Assembly (NCBI GenBank): GCA_944322545.1
Contig: CALUPF010000022.1
Coordinates: 1 to 34,709 of the forward strand
DNA: 34,709 bases
Direction: 5' to 3'
Source: Candidatus Gastranaerophilales bacterium
GTDB lineage: Bacteria > Cyanobacteriota > Vampirovibrionia > Gastranaerophilales > Gastranaerophilaceae
Shown: positions 25,001 through 32,545 of the stretch, in pieces
Layout of the letters: every line of letters starts with the position of its first letter
Position numbering within the stretch: position 1 is the stretch's first letter
The notes under the pieces: model-generated
Databases searched by the model: none
Told to the model about the DNA's origin: nothing
What the model saw: the letters and a program-made list of their open reading frames with translations, nothing else
Made by a program: the position numbers and the translations under genes

Positions 25001-25502
25001 AGGTGAAAAGCCTCAACCTCCAGCTATCGTTGATATAAACATAACTGCATATATCCCTGATGAATGGGTAGGTTCAAAAGAACAAAAAATGATTGAATAC
25101 AAAAGACTGGCTGATGTAAAAACACTAGAAGAGTTAGATGCAATCCATCAGGAATGGAAAGATCGTTTCTCAAAAATTCCTGAACCAGTCGAAAATTTAA
25201 TCAAAATTATTCACCTAAGACTGCTTGCTACACAGGCAAAAATCTCTTTAATAAGAGAAACAGCTGATAACATAAGAATTTACATCCCTTATAACAAAGC
25301 AGAATGGACAATTATAGCATCTAGGTTAGACAGAAATATTACAAAATATATAAAATATACTATTGCTCCAAAGTCTTGCCAGGACGGCAATTCTATACTG
25401 CTATTTAACAATAGTCTTCTTAGCTTTAAAGAAGTATTTAACATATTAAGTGATTTATTCTATTATATAAATAAGATAACATATGAGTTTAATAGCAAGT
25501 AA
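22020..25502 (+). CDS. mfd: Transcription-repair coupling factor (Mfd)
   Basis: This 1160-aa protein has the full Mfd layout: UvrB-like N-terminal modules (1-400), the RNA-polymerase-interacting domain (about 480-560; EGEYVVHQIHGVGLYKG, HMPAEQVNLL), the superfamily 2 translocase (about 600-970; ADVGFGKTE Walker A near 633, DEEHRFGV near 733, SATPIPRT, IIESGLDIPNANT, QLYQLRGRVGR) and the C-terminal TRCF domain (about 1010-1110). It pushes RNA polymerase off stalled lesions and recruits UvrA for excision repair. The start at 22020 lacks an RBS but gives the expected N-terminus. The parvulin lipoprotein gene starts 19 nt after its stop, so they probably form an operon. Confidence 0.97.
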   Translation: MLKWLLNQNFLNNEKLFAFLKKNRSFTLSGLTSFLRLLLVAQINKEKKVIFITNTEQNALKYKHDLEKLLSIESEIFPYQDVSIYDGVSQNLYRYAKQLEIIENAKNIQILIVPVKSLLEKFPDESFYKNNTIKIKLDDEIDTTKIAQQLVDLGYKRVTMVSDAGEFSIRGDIIDVFSPEKYATRIELWGDTVTDIRSFDNKTQRSVKKIKEAKILPIYKFLLSNDNKETFKNELISATANLETNENTDLIKELLEETLEKIDNEGYFEGIEYFQSYLNKKTKSLIELMPEDFVLVFDESSEIFSKFEQIDFNYEKQIEENTQKALNLPLNNKAHLDSFEFQNICAQKEKIFLDNFLDTVSDYTIEFDSALIPSFSSKMEEILTYTEEKIKQGYKVVIATDYKNRIEEVLHDFEIPISENFDSKTEVYLTDNIALGGSIIEDYKLVILTDKELFNKKSKDITAKKQSYHKESAEYIESINDIKEGEYVVHQIHGVGLYKGLSKQEIDGQLKDYLTIEYAQGDKLHMPAEQVNLLVRYRGSGTVHPKLSRMGGNDWNITKTRAKKAIEEIAKDLLRLYAKREMAKGIAFDPDTVWQYEMEEAFEYTETPDQMRAIQETKADMEQEKPMDRLICADVGFGKTEIAIRAIFKAVMSGKQAAVIVPTTILAMQHFQTISERFKPFPVKVELLSRFRTAKEQKETIKKLLNGEVDVVIGTHRLLQDDIVFKDLGLLVIDEEHRFGVKHKEKLKMLRKNIDILSMSATPIPRTLYMSLSGIKNMSVINTAPMNRLPIKTHVGAYNETYVKNAINHELDRDGQVFFLYNRVETIYEFANELQKIVPNAKIAVAHGQMDAKTLENIMLEYAEHKYDILLCTTIIESGLDIPNANTMIIYDADRFGLAQLYQLRGRVGRCERQAYCYCFYKDRKKLTPEALQRLEAIKEFSTLGGGYQIALRDIEIRGVGNILGTKQHGHMTNVGFDTYCQLLEETINEIQETGEKPQPPAIVDINITAYIPDEWVGSKEQKMIEYKRLADVKTLEELDAIHQEWKDRFSKIPEPVENLIKIIHLRLLATQAKISLIRETADNIRIYIPYNKAEWTIIASRLDRNITKYIKYTIAPKSCQDGNSILLFNNSLLSFKEVFNILSDLFYYINKITYEFNSK

Positions 25503-25521
25503 TCATAAGGAGTTAATAAAA

Positions 25522-26640
25522 ATGAAGAAGCTAAAATTATTCGCAACAGTGGCCTGCATGTCATTGTTATTGTGCGGTTGTGTAAACAAAAACGCAGTTA
25601 TCACTGTAAATGGTGATGCAATCACTAAACAGCAATATGAAAAGGCATTTGATGCTGTTGCTGACAATTCAATGTTCTCTCAAATGGGAATTGACCTAAA
25701 AAAAGATGAAAACAGTTTTCTTCATTTGATGTTAAAAGATAGAGTAATCAACGAACTTATCGTTAAAAAGTTGTTAGACCAAGAAATCAATAAAAGACAT
25801 ATAAAAGTGTCTAAAGAAGACATGGACAAACAACTTAAAGACATCATCGACAAAGTTGGTTCAAAAGAAAAATTCAATGAACTATTAAAACAAAACGGTG
25901 TAACATCTGCTCAATTCAAAAAAGATTTAGAAGATGAAGTTAAAATCCAAAAACTTGTTGATACACTTTCAGTTACAACTGTAAGTGAAAAAGATGCAAA
26001 AAAATTCTATGAAAAAAATCTTGATAAATTCAAATATCCTGACAAAGTTAGAGCTTCTCATATCTTAATCAGCGCAAATACAGAAGAGTTAAAAGCTAAA
26101 CTTGCAACTGACAAAAAACTAGAAGGAGCAGCTTTAACTGAAGCAGTAAACAAAGAAATGGCAGATAAAAAAGCTAAAGCAGAAAAACTTCTTGCTGAAG
26201 CTAAAAAAGATCCAAAATCTTTCGCAAAACTTGCAAAAGACAACTCAGATGACACAATGAGCGCTAAAATGGGCGGAGATTTAGGCTTCTTTGGCAAAGA
26301 AGAAATGGTTGAACCATTTTCTAAAGCTGCATTTTCTATGAAACCTAACACTTTAAGCGGTGTTATTCAAACTCCATATGGTTATCACATCATCCTTGTA
26401 ACAGACAGAAAAGCTGCAGGAGTTGAACCATTCGAAAAAGTAAAAGGTGATATCACAGCATTTTTAGAAAACCAAGAAAAAGTAAAAGTTCTTCAACAAT
26501 TTGTTGATACATTGAAAAACAATGCAAAAATTGAATATAAAGATGCATCTTTCAATCCTGCTGAAATCCAAAAGAAATTGAAAGAACAAGCTAAAAACAA
26601 TCCAGCATTAATGGAATCACAAAAATCAGCTAAGGAATAG
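25522..26640 (+). CDS. Parvulin-type peptidyl-prolyl isomerase lipoprotein (PrsA/SurA-like)
   Basis: This 372-aa protein starts with MKKLKL and a lipoprotein signal peptide ending in LLLCGC, with Cys20 the likely lipidated residue. A SurA_N/PrsA-like chaperone region (about 25-165) precedes a parvulin domain (about 174-300; RASHILIS, FAKLAKDNSDD, GGDLGFFGKEEMVEPF, SGVIQTPYGYHIILV). The parvulin domain carries a charged, Ala/Lys-rich insertion of about 35 residues after its first strand. It folds or isomerises exported proteins in the periplasm. AAGGAG lies 9 nt before the ATG; an in-frame ATG at 25483 lies inside mfd and would spoil the signal peptide. It likely depends on the mfd promoter. 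Confidence 0.93.
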   Translation: MKKLKLFATVACMSLLLCGCVNKNAVITVNGDAITKQQYEKAFDAVADNSMFSQMGIDLKKDENSFLHLMLKDRVINELIVKKLLDQEINKRHIKVSKEDMDKQLKDIIDKVGSKEKFNELLKQNGVTSAQFKKDLEDEVKIQKLVDTLSVTTVSEKDAKKFYEKNLDKFKYPDKVRASHILISANTEELKAKLATDKKLEGAALTEAVNKEMADKKAKAEKLLAEAKKDPKSFAKLAKDNSDDTMSAKMGGDLGFFGKEEMVEPFSKAAFSMKPNTLSGVIQTPYGYHIILVTDRKAAGVEPFEKVKGDITAFLENQEKVKVLQQFVDTLKNNAKIEYKDASFNPAEIQKKLKEQAKNNPALMESQKSAKE

Positions 26641-26641
26641 C

Positions 26642-26743
26642 GTACACTGACACGGCTGAGCGAAGCGAATGCCGTATGTGAGAGGAAACGTTCAGTTTTC
26701 ACGAACGTCAGTTGTACAAGAAGAGTACACTGACACGGCTGAG
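26642..26743. repeat. GC-rich structured intergenic repeat element
   Basis: A 19-bp direct repeat, GTACACTGACACGGCTGAG, occurs at 26642-26660 and 26725-26743. Between the copies lies GTCAGTTGTAC (26707-26717), complementary (with one bulge) to the start of both copies, and two internal hairpins: ACGGC/GCCGT (26652-26656/26671-26675) and ACGTTC/GAACGT (26688-26693/26703-26708). Hand count gives about 50% G+C over 26641-26760, far above the flanking genes. It fills the gap between the lipoprotein stop and the heptose kinase RBS. Confidence 0.65.
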
Positions 26744-26793
26744 TACAAAAGGCAACCCCAAGGGCTATTAGACAAGCTTTTACAGGAGAAATT

Positions 26794-27798
26794 ATGGATA
26801 AAGCATTAAAAAACAAATTATTTGAACTTATCGAAAAATTCAACGAAGCAAAAATACTTGTTGTAGGCGACATAATTCTTGACGAATACCTTTGGGGTAT
26901 GGCAAACAGATTGTCACCTGAAGCACCTGTGCCAGTACTAGAAGTAAAAAGAAAAACGCACTTACTAGGTGGTGCAGCAAACGTTGCAAACAACATTGCA
27001 GCAATGGGTGGCAAAGCTATTTTAGCAGGTGTAATAGGTGATGATATTTACAGCAGCGTTGTGCTTGATTTGCTAAAAAAAAGCAAGATTAACACAGACT
27101 ATGTTTTGAAAGATAAAACAAGACCAACAACAGTAAAAACAAGACTCATTGCACAAAACAACAGACACCTAGCTCGTGTTGACAACGAATCTTTGGATTT
27201 AATCAGCAACGATGTATCTAAAAAACTGTATGAAAGTGTTGAAAAAATCATTGATGATGTAGATTTGATTATTCTTTCTGACTATGTCATAAGTGTGCTT
27301 TCTGCAAAGTTAATCAAAGATATTGTTAAACTGGCAAATTGTCACGACAAAACAGTGATAATGGACCCTAAAGGTCAAGATTTTTCAAAATATGACGGTG
27401 TTGATGTGTTAGTTCCAAACATGGAAGAAGCGCTTATTGCAACAAAATCATCAAAAGATAAGCCAATCAAAAAAATAGCAACAACACTCAGAAAAATTGC
27501 AGATAAGGTTATTATCACACAAAGTGCAAACGGAGTTTATTACTTCGATGGCGCAGACGAATTGAACCTAGATGCTATCCCAACTGAGGTTGTAGATGCA
27601 ACAGGGGCAGGCGGCTCATTTGTTGCAATGTTGGGGTTAGGTTTGGTTGGCTCAGACTTCAATTACGAAGAATCAATTCATCTTGCAAACTACGCTGCAG
27701 CAGCTGCTGTTAAAAAAGTAGGTACTTTTGCTGTTAAGCCTGTACATCTTAAAGAATTAATAAACGTATCATATAACAATTCAACGGTAAAAAAATAA
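26794..27798 (+). CDS. rfaE1: D-glycero-beta-D-manno-heptose-7-phosphate kinase homologue, altered catalytic motif
   Basis: This 334-aa PfkB/ribokinase-fold protein matches the HldE kinase domain: VVGDIILDEYLWGMANRLSP (23-42), EAPVPVLEV, GGAANVANNIA (59-69), NRHLARVD (123-130), VVDATGAGGSF (267-276). This enzyme phosphorylates heptose-7-phosphate at C1 on the way to ADP-heptose for LPS core. Two positions deviate: the catalytic Asp of GAGD is Gly274 (codon GGC), and the usual LSDYxKG is LSDYVIS (161-167). AGGAGA lies 4 nt before the ATG. The adenylyltransferase gene starts 1 nt after the stop, replacing the usual HldE fusion by two genes. Identity is clear; activity is doubtful. Confidence 0.9.
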   Translation: MDKALKNKLFELIEKFNEAKILVVGDIILDEYLWGMANRLSPEAPVPVLEVKRKTHLLGGAANVANNIAAMGGKAILAGVIGDDIYSSVVLDLLKKSKINTDYVLKDKTRPTTVKTRLIAQNNRHLARVDNESLDLISNDVSKKLYESVEKIIDDVDLIILSDYVISVLSAKLIKDIVKLANCHDKTVIMDPKGQDFSKYDGVDVLVPNMEEALIATKSSKDKPIKKIATTLRKIADKVIITQSANGVYYFDGADELNLDAIPTEVVDATGAGGSFVAMLGLGLVGSDFNYEESIHLANYAAAAAVKKVGTFAVKPVHLKELINVSYNNSTVKK

Positions 27799-27799
27799 A

Positions 27800-28276
27800 A
27801 TGGGACAATTAGTAGATAGAAAAAATATTCAAAATTTAATTACAGAATTAAGAAAACAAAACAAAACAATAGTCACAACAAACGGATGTTTTGATATTTT
27901 GCATGTGGGTCACGTAAGATATCTTCAAAAAACAAAAACATACGCTGATGTGATGATTGTATGTCTAAACTCAGACTCATCTGTAAAACAAATCAAAGGT
28001 CCAGACAGACCGATTAACAACGAAAATGACAGAGCAGAGATACTTTGTGCTTTAGAATGTGTAGATTATGTTGTTATGTTTGATGAATCATCTCCGGAAA
28101 ATCTATTATGTGAAATTAAACCTGATGTTCACACAAAAGGAGCTGATTACACAATTGAAACACTACCAGAAGCAAAATCAATCATAGCAAACGGTGGTAG
28201 AATAGAGTTTATAAGCTTTGTTGAAGGCAAATCAACAACAAAAGTTATTGAAAAAATCTCTGCAACACATCAATAA
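27800..28276 (+). CDS. rfaE2: D-glycero-beta-D-manno-heptose 1-phosphate adenylyltransferase
   Basis: This 158-aa nucleotidyltransferase has TNGCFDILHVGHVRYL with the HxGH nucleotide-binding motif, NSDSSVKQIKGPDRP, and the C-terminal KGADY...NGGRIEFI...STTKVIEKI pattern of the HldE/HldC adenylyltransferase. It transfers AMP from ATP to heptose-1-phosphate. All recognisable motifs are intact, unlike the adjacent kinase. The ATG follows the kinase stop by 1 nt with no strong RBS, so translation is coupled. The ADP-heptose route marks an LPS-bearing outer membrane. Confidence 0.94.
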   Translation: MGQLVDRKNIQNLITELRKQNKTIVTTNGCFDILHVGHVRYLQKTKTYADVMIVCLNSDSSVKQIKGPDRPINNENDRAEILCALECVDYVVMFDESSPENLLCEIKPDVHTKGADYTIETLPEAKSIIANGGRIEFISFVEGKSTTKVIEKISATHQ

Positions 28277-28302
28277 AACTTTTAAAAAGCTAAAAAGAGC
28301 TG

Positions 28303-29127
28303 CTATTTCAAAAGATCAAGAACGTATTTATCTGCGTTCATAACAGTTTTCATAACTTTGGCCATTGCTTCCATAGTAAATTGAGACTGTTTTAGATCTA
28401 AAATAGCAGAAATGTAGTCTGTGTCTTGTATGTCACTTAAAGACTGCATATTAGACATCATAGAAGTCGAAAGTTGGTCAGCCGCAGCATCAAATCTTGA
28501 TTGCACGGCACCAATTTCGCCTCTTTTTGATGTAATATCCGAAAGCATCGAATCAACTTTTTCAAGCGTGTCTGCTGCAGCTTGTGGAGTTGAAACATCA
28601 AAACTCATATCATCCATAACTATGTTAGGATCATATGAAATAGACTGTGAATTTTCCGGATTAACCATAAAATCCACAACAGCAGCGGCGTCAGGGTTAG
28701 ACGGAGTAACAACGTTAATCGTCTGTTTACCGTTGAATGTTGCAGAGTTCATAGTTTGTTGAATTTGAGCAATGTTTTGATTGATTTCCTCCTGCATAAC
28801 TGCAACTTGCGAATCGGAATAAATTCCGCTAGAAGCCTGTACGCTCAACTCGCGTATGCGTTGGAGGGAATCAGTCACATTGCCTAATGCTGAATCAGCC
28901 ACGGCTGTAAAATTCATGCCCGATTGTACGTTTTCCATCGCTTTATTCGCAGCTCTGATACTTGTATCAAGACCAGAAGCCACATACATATCAGCCGGAT
29001 TTACATAGCTGTTCAAGCCTGATGCGATGCTTTCAGCCGCCTTTTCAAACGTCTTTTGAGCCTGCACCATTCCTGCATGAGCTGTATATATGGGCATTAC
29101 TACGTTAATCGACAATACGTACTCCAT
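28303..29127 (-). CDS. Flagellin
   Basis: This 274-aa protein is a short flagellin made almost entirely of the conserved D0/D1 helices. The N-terminal part has INVVMPIYTAHAGMVQAQ, IASGLNS, LQRIRELSVQASSG, EINQNIAQIQQTMNSATFNGK; the C-terminal part has DTDYISAILDLKQSQFTMEAMAKVMK. The variable surface domain is reduced to about 50 residues. It would polymerise into the flagellar filament after export through the flagellar secretion system, whose ATPase is encoded at the right edge. No clear Shine-Dalgarno precedes the ATG at 29127; the start could also be a few codons inward. The N-terminus rules out a cleaved signal peptide. No strong terminator is seen downstream. Confidence 0.88.
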   Translation of the reverse strand: MEYVLSINVVMPIYTAHAGMVQAQKTFEKAAESIASGLNSYVNPADMYVASGLDTSIRAANKAMENVQSGMNFTAVADSALGNVTDSLQRIRELSVQASSGIYSDSQVAVMQEEINQNIAQIQQTMNSATFNGKQTINVVTPSNPDAAAVVDFMVNPENSQSISYDPNIVMDDMSFDVSTPQAAADTLEKVDSMLSDITSKRGEIGAVQSRFDAAADQLSTSMMSNMQSLSDIQDTDYISAILDLKQSQFTMEAMAKVMKTVMNADKYVLDLLK

Positions 29128-29270
29128 TTCTAAGTTGGCAATTTACAGCCTACATCGTAAATTATTCCACTTTTTTTTAAGAAATACTCAAAATTTTTCT
29201 TAATTTTTACATTTTGCAATTATTTTGTAATAGAATTTAATTAGGTTTGTATGGTTATATAGAAAGATTT

Positions 29271-30707
29271 ATGATGGAAAATCAAGATAAAAAATTACCT
29301 CAAAAATTTCATTTTATAGCAATAGGTGGAATAGGTATGAGCGGGCTGGCAAAATATTTGCTCCAACTAGGCTGTGAGGTATCAGGCTCTGATATAAAAG
29401 CATCAAAATACACAAAACAGTTAGAAGATATGGGAGCAAAAATCTATATCGGACACGATGAGAAACATGTACAAGAAGGTATGATGGTTGTTGCATCTAC
29501 TGCAATTAAAGATGACAATCCTGAAAAAATCAAAGCTAAAAAACTAGGAATAGAAGTTTTACACCGCTCTGAAGTTTTAAGAATTCTATCAGAAGGTCTA
29601 ACTGAAGAAGAACGAGAAAACAGACAGTTTATCGGCTTTTCAGGAACACACGGTAAAACAACAACAAGTGGCTTATGTTCTTATGTCTTAGAAAAAGCGG
29701 GCTACAGACCATCATTTGTCGTAGGTGGGATTATTCCTGACATACATACAAACGCTTTATACCAAGATGGCACCGACCATGGCAAATTCTTTGTTGCCGA
29801 ACTCGATGAATCTGATGGAACAATCGTAAAATACCATACTGACATAAGCGTTATAAACAATCTTGAAATGGACCATATGGATTTTTACAAAAATGGATTC
29901 CAAGATTTGTTAGACACATTTAAAATCCACATCAATAACATTAACAAAGGCGGAAAAATAATTGTTAACAAAGACTGTTCTGGACTAAGAAAGCTTATGG
30001 AACAAAATCCTGAAACAGAATTTTTAACTTTTGCAATAGAAAATGATGCCGATTATACAGCTAAAAACATTAGCTTTACTGAATTTGGCTCATCTTTTGA
30101 TGTATATAAAAACTCAGAAAAAATTGTTTCATTAAAAATGGGTATTCCAGGAATCCACAACATATACAATGCTTTGGCAGTAGTTTCTGCGTTGAATGAA
30201 GAAAGCATTGACTTAGAAAAAGTAAGACCACATTTTGAAACGTTCTCAGGAATGGGAAGAAGATTCCAAAAAGTTGCAGAATTCGATGGAATAAGAATTT
30301 TCGACGATTATGCTCACCATCCTACAGAAATAAAAACTACTCTTGATAGTGCAAAACTCTGTGAAAAAAGCAGACTCGTTGCAATTTTCCAACCTCACAG
30401 ATACACAAGACTGAAAGGTCTTTGGAACGACTTTTTGAAAAGCTTTGATGCTGTCGATAAGTTGATTGTCGTTGATGTATATTCAGCATCCGAAGATCCT
30501 ATTGAAGGAATCAACTCAAAAGCCTTCACACAAGCTTTTGAAGGCAAAGAAGTTGAATATATTGGCGGCAGTATGGAAAATGCAGCAAGAAAAATACTCC
30601 CTCTTTTAAAATCAGGTGATATGGTTATCACACTAGGAGCTGGGGATGTAACAAGAATAGGAACAGAACTAAAAAAACTCCACGATGAAACAAAAGCAGG
30701 ACTTTAA
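29271..30707 (+). CDS. murC: UDP-N-acetylmuramate--L-alanine ligase (MurC)
   Basis: This 478-aa Mur ligase attaches L-Ala to UDP-MurNAc, the first step of the peptidoglycan stem. The N-terminal UDP-binding domain has FIAIGGIGMSGLA, the central ATPase has GTHGKTTTS (125-133), AELDESDGT and NNLEMDHMDFY, and the C-terminal domain has FDDYAHHPTEI and FQPHRYTR. A weak AGAAAG precedes tandem ATGs at 29271 and 29274; an earlier in-frame TTG at 29247 adds a non-family extension and was rejected. It leads a compact plus-strand cluster, murC-murB-ddl-ftsQ, with gaps of 3 nt or overlaps. Confidence 0.97.
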   Translation: MMENQDKKLPQKFHFIAIGGIGMSGLAKYLLQLGCEVSGSDIKASKYTKQLEDMGAKIYIGHDEKHVQEGMMVVASTAIKDDNPEKIKAKKLGIEVLHRSEVLRILSEGLTEEERENRQFIGFSGTHGKTTTSGLCSYVLEKAGYRPSFVVGGIIPDIHTNALYQDGTDHGKFFVAELDESDGTIVKYHTDISVINNLEMDHMDFYKNGFQDLLDTFKIHINNINKGGKIIVNKDCSGLRKLMEQNPETEFLTFAIENDADYTAKNISFTEFGSSFDVYKNSEKIVSLKMGIPGIHNIYNALAVVSALNEESIDLEKVRPHFETFSGMGRRFQKVAEFDGIRIFDDYAHHPTEIKTTLDSAKLCEKSRLVAIFQPHRYTRLKGLWNDFLKSFDAVDKLIVVDVYSASEDPIEGINSKAFTQAFEGKEVEYIGGSMENAARKILPLLKSGDMVITLGAGDVTRIGTELKKLHDETKAGL

Positions 30708-30710
30708 ACT

Positions 30711-31619
30711 ATGACTTGTGAAATGATAGAAAATTATGAACTAAAAAAACACACAACTTTCAAAATCGGCGGTTGCGCTAAAAGAGCATTTTTCCCTACA
30801 ACTACAGAAGAAATGACTCAATTGTTATGTGAGCTTAAAAATCCTGTAATTTTAGGTAGCTGTTCTAACGTTTTAATCTCCTCACAAGGAATAGACAATG
30901 ATGTTATCCTGACATCAAAAATGAATAACTTCACACTAGAAAAAAACATTTTAACTGCACAATGCGGAGTTAAAGTTCCAATGTTGTCAAAAGAAGCAGA
31001 ACATAATGCTCTTAGCGGAATGGAGTTTATGATTGGCTTTCCTGGAACGGTAGGCGGTGCTGTTTATATGAATGCATCAGCTCATTCTCAAGCAGTTTCT
31101 GACACTTGCGTTTTATGTCACATTTTTGATTTAGATGAAAAAAAATTGCTAGAACTAAATAAAGAAGAAATGCAATTTGGATACAGAAGCTCAATAATGC
31201 AAAAGAAAAACTACGTGCTTATTGATGCTAAATTTGAGCTACGTCCAGCACCTAAAGAGGAAATAAGTGCAATTATGATGAGAAACCTAGAGTTTCGCAA
31301 AGGCAAGCAACCAAGTTTAGCCATACCTAATGCAGGCAGCATATTTAAAAACCCACCAAATGATTCAGCAGGAAGATTGCTCGAAAAAGCTGGTGTAAAA
31401 GGCCTTAAATACGGTGATGCACAGGTTTGGATGGGACACGCAAACTTTATTGTAAACACAGAAAATGCAAATTCCAAAGATGTTTCACATCTTATGAATA
31501 AAATGTATAATATGGTAAAAGATAAATATACAATAGAGCTTCGTCCTGAAGTAAAATTTGTAGGAATTATGAGTGAAGAAGAAGTTGAATTATGGGATAC
31601 GATGTTAAACAAAAAATAG
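30711..31619 (+). CDS. murB: UDP-N-acetylenolpyruvoylglucosamine reductase (MurB)
   Basis: This 302-aa FAD enzyme reduces UDP-GlcNAc-enolpyruvate with NADPH to UDP-MurNAc. It has the FAD-binding N-terminal region (HTTFKIGG, ILGSCSNVLIS), GFPGTVGGAVYMNASAHSQ, FGYRSS, and GSIFKNP with the catalytic Ser of the short (type II) MurB class, then a C-terminal Glu in ELRPEVKFVG. It starts 3 nt after the murC stop and overlaps the ddl start by 28 nt, so the three proteins are probably made from one mRNA by coupled translation. An inner ATG at 30723 is an alternative start. Confidence 0.96.
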   Translation: MTCEMIENYELKKHTTFKIGGCAKRAFFPTTTEEMTQLLCELKNPVILGSCSNVLISSQGIDNDVILTSKMNNFTLEKNILTAQCGVKVPMLSKEAEHNALSGMEFMIGFPGTVGGAVYMNASAHSQAVSDTCVLCHIFDLDEKKLLELNKEEMQFGYRSSIMQKKNYVLIDAKFELRPAPKEEISAIMMRNLEFRKGKQPSLAIPNAGSIFKNPPNDSAGRLLEKAGVKGLKYGDAQVWMGHANFIVNTENANSKDVSHLMNKMYNMVKDKYTIELRPEVKFVGIMSEEEVELWDTMLNKK

Positions 31620-32542
31620 ACCTTAATAAAAAAATCGCTGTTTTGATGGGAGGTCCATCTAGCGAAGCAGAAGTTTCAAGACGTTCGGCAAAAAATGTTT
31701 TTAATGCTCTTCAAAATCTTGGTTATAAAAATTCTGAGATGATAGAAGTTGATGAGAATATTGCTCAAACATTGAAACAAAAAGGAATCGAGATAGTTTA
31801 TAACGCAATGCACGGTAAATACGGCGAAGACGGATGCGTACAAGGAATGCTTGAAGTTATGGGAATTCCTTATACAGGCTGTGGCGTTATGTGTAGCTCT
31901 GTTTGTATGAACAAAGAATACACAAAAAACATCCTTAAAGAAGCAGGTATTCCTCTTATTAAATCTGTTCTTGTAAAAAAAGACGAAGACTATCAAGAAA
32001 AGATTAAAAATCTCAAATATCCATTTATGCTAAAACCTGTGTCTGAAGGCTCTAGCATCGGAATGTACAAAGTAAACAACCCAGAAGAAATGGAAAAATA
32101 TTTCAAAGAGTCATTGAAATGCAATCAAAACATCATGGTTGAAGAATATGTTAAAGGTAAAAGTCTAACTGTTGGAGTTTTGCAAGACGGTGAAAAAACT
32201 TTTGCAACTGAAATCCTTGAATTTAGAACAAAAACCGAATGGTACGATTATGAAGCGAAATATACAGCTGGCCTAACAGAGTTTATTTTGCCTGCTGAAT
32301 TGTCAAAAGAAATGACTGAAAAAGTTAAACAAATTGCAGTCAAAGCTTTCCAAGCGTGTGATTGCAATGGAGTGAGCAGAGTCGATTTTATGGTGTGCAA
32401 TGATGATGCTTATGTGCTTGAAATAAACACAAGCCCAGGAATGACAGACCTTAGTGACCTTCCTGCACAATCAAAAGCCATGGGAATAGATTATGACACT
32501 CTTGTTCAAATTATCCTTAACGGGGCTTCATTGAATAAATAA
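31592..32542 (+). CDS. ddl: D-alanine--D-alanine ligase
   Basis: This 316-aa ATP-grasp enzyme joins two D-Ala residues for the peptidoglycan stem terminus. Motifs are VLMGGPSSEAEVS (N-terminal substrate domain), PFMLKPVSEGSSIGM (ATP-grasp lid), EEYVKGKSLTVGV, GVSRVDFMV and EINTSPGMTDLSDLP (metal and D-Ala site). It is the shorter DdlB-like form. The ATG lies inside the end of murB (28-nt overlap). The position between murB and ftsQ matches the classical division/cell-wall cluster order. Confidence 0.96.
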   Translation: MGYDVKQKIDLNKKIAVLMGGPSSEAEVSRRSAKNVFNALQNLGYKNSEMIEVDENIAQTLKQKGIEIVYNAMHGKYGEDGCVQGMLEVMGIPYTGCGVMCSSVCMNKEYTKNILKEAGIPLIKSVLVKKDEDYQEKIKNLKYPFMLKPVSEGSSIGMYKVNNPEEMEKYFKESLKCNQNIMVEEYVKGKSLTVGVLQDGEKTFATEILEFRTKTEWYDYEAKYTAGLTEFILPAELSKEMTEKVKQIAVKAFQACDCNGVSRVDFMVCNDDAYVLEINTSPGMTDLSDLPAQSKAMGIDYDTLVQIILNGASLNK

Positions 32543-32545
32543 TAT

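Noticed and set aside
26642..26743. Possible tRNA or other cloverleaf RNA gene
   Set aside because: The hairpins do not give tRNA arm lengths, there is no TTCGANTC-like T-loop or CCA-proximal acceptor stem, and direct repeats dominate the element.
26493..27014. Minus-strand open frame of 173 codons spanning the end of the parvulin gene, the repeat element and the start of the heptose kinase
   Set aside because: It is antisense to two certain genes and its hydrophobic Ser/Phe-rich product is typical of antisense translation of Lys/Glu-rich genes.
28277..28302. Terminator between the heptose adenylyltransferase and flagellin genes
   Set aside because: Only a 4-bp self-complementary AGCT pairing with short T/A runs is present, too weak to call.
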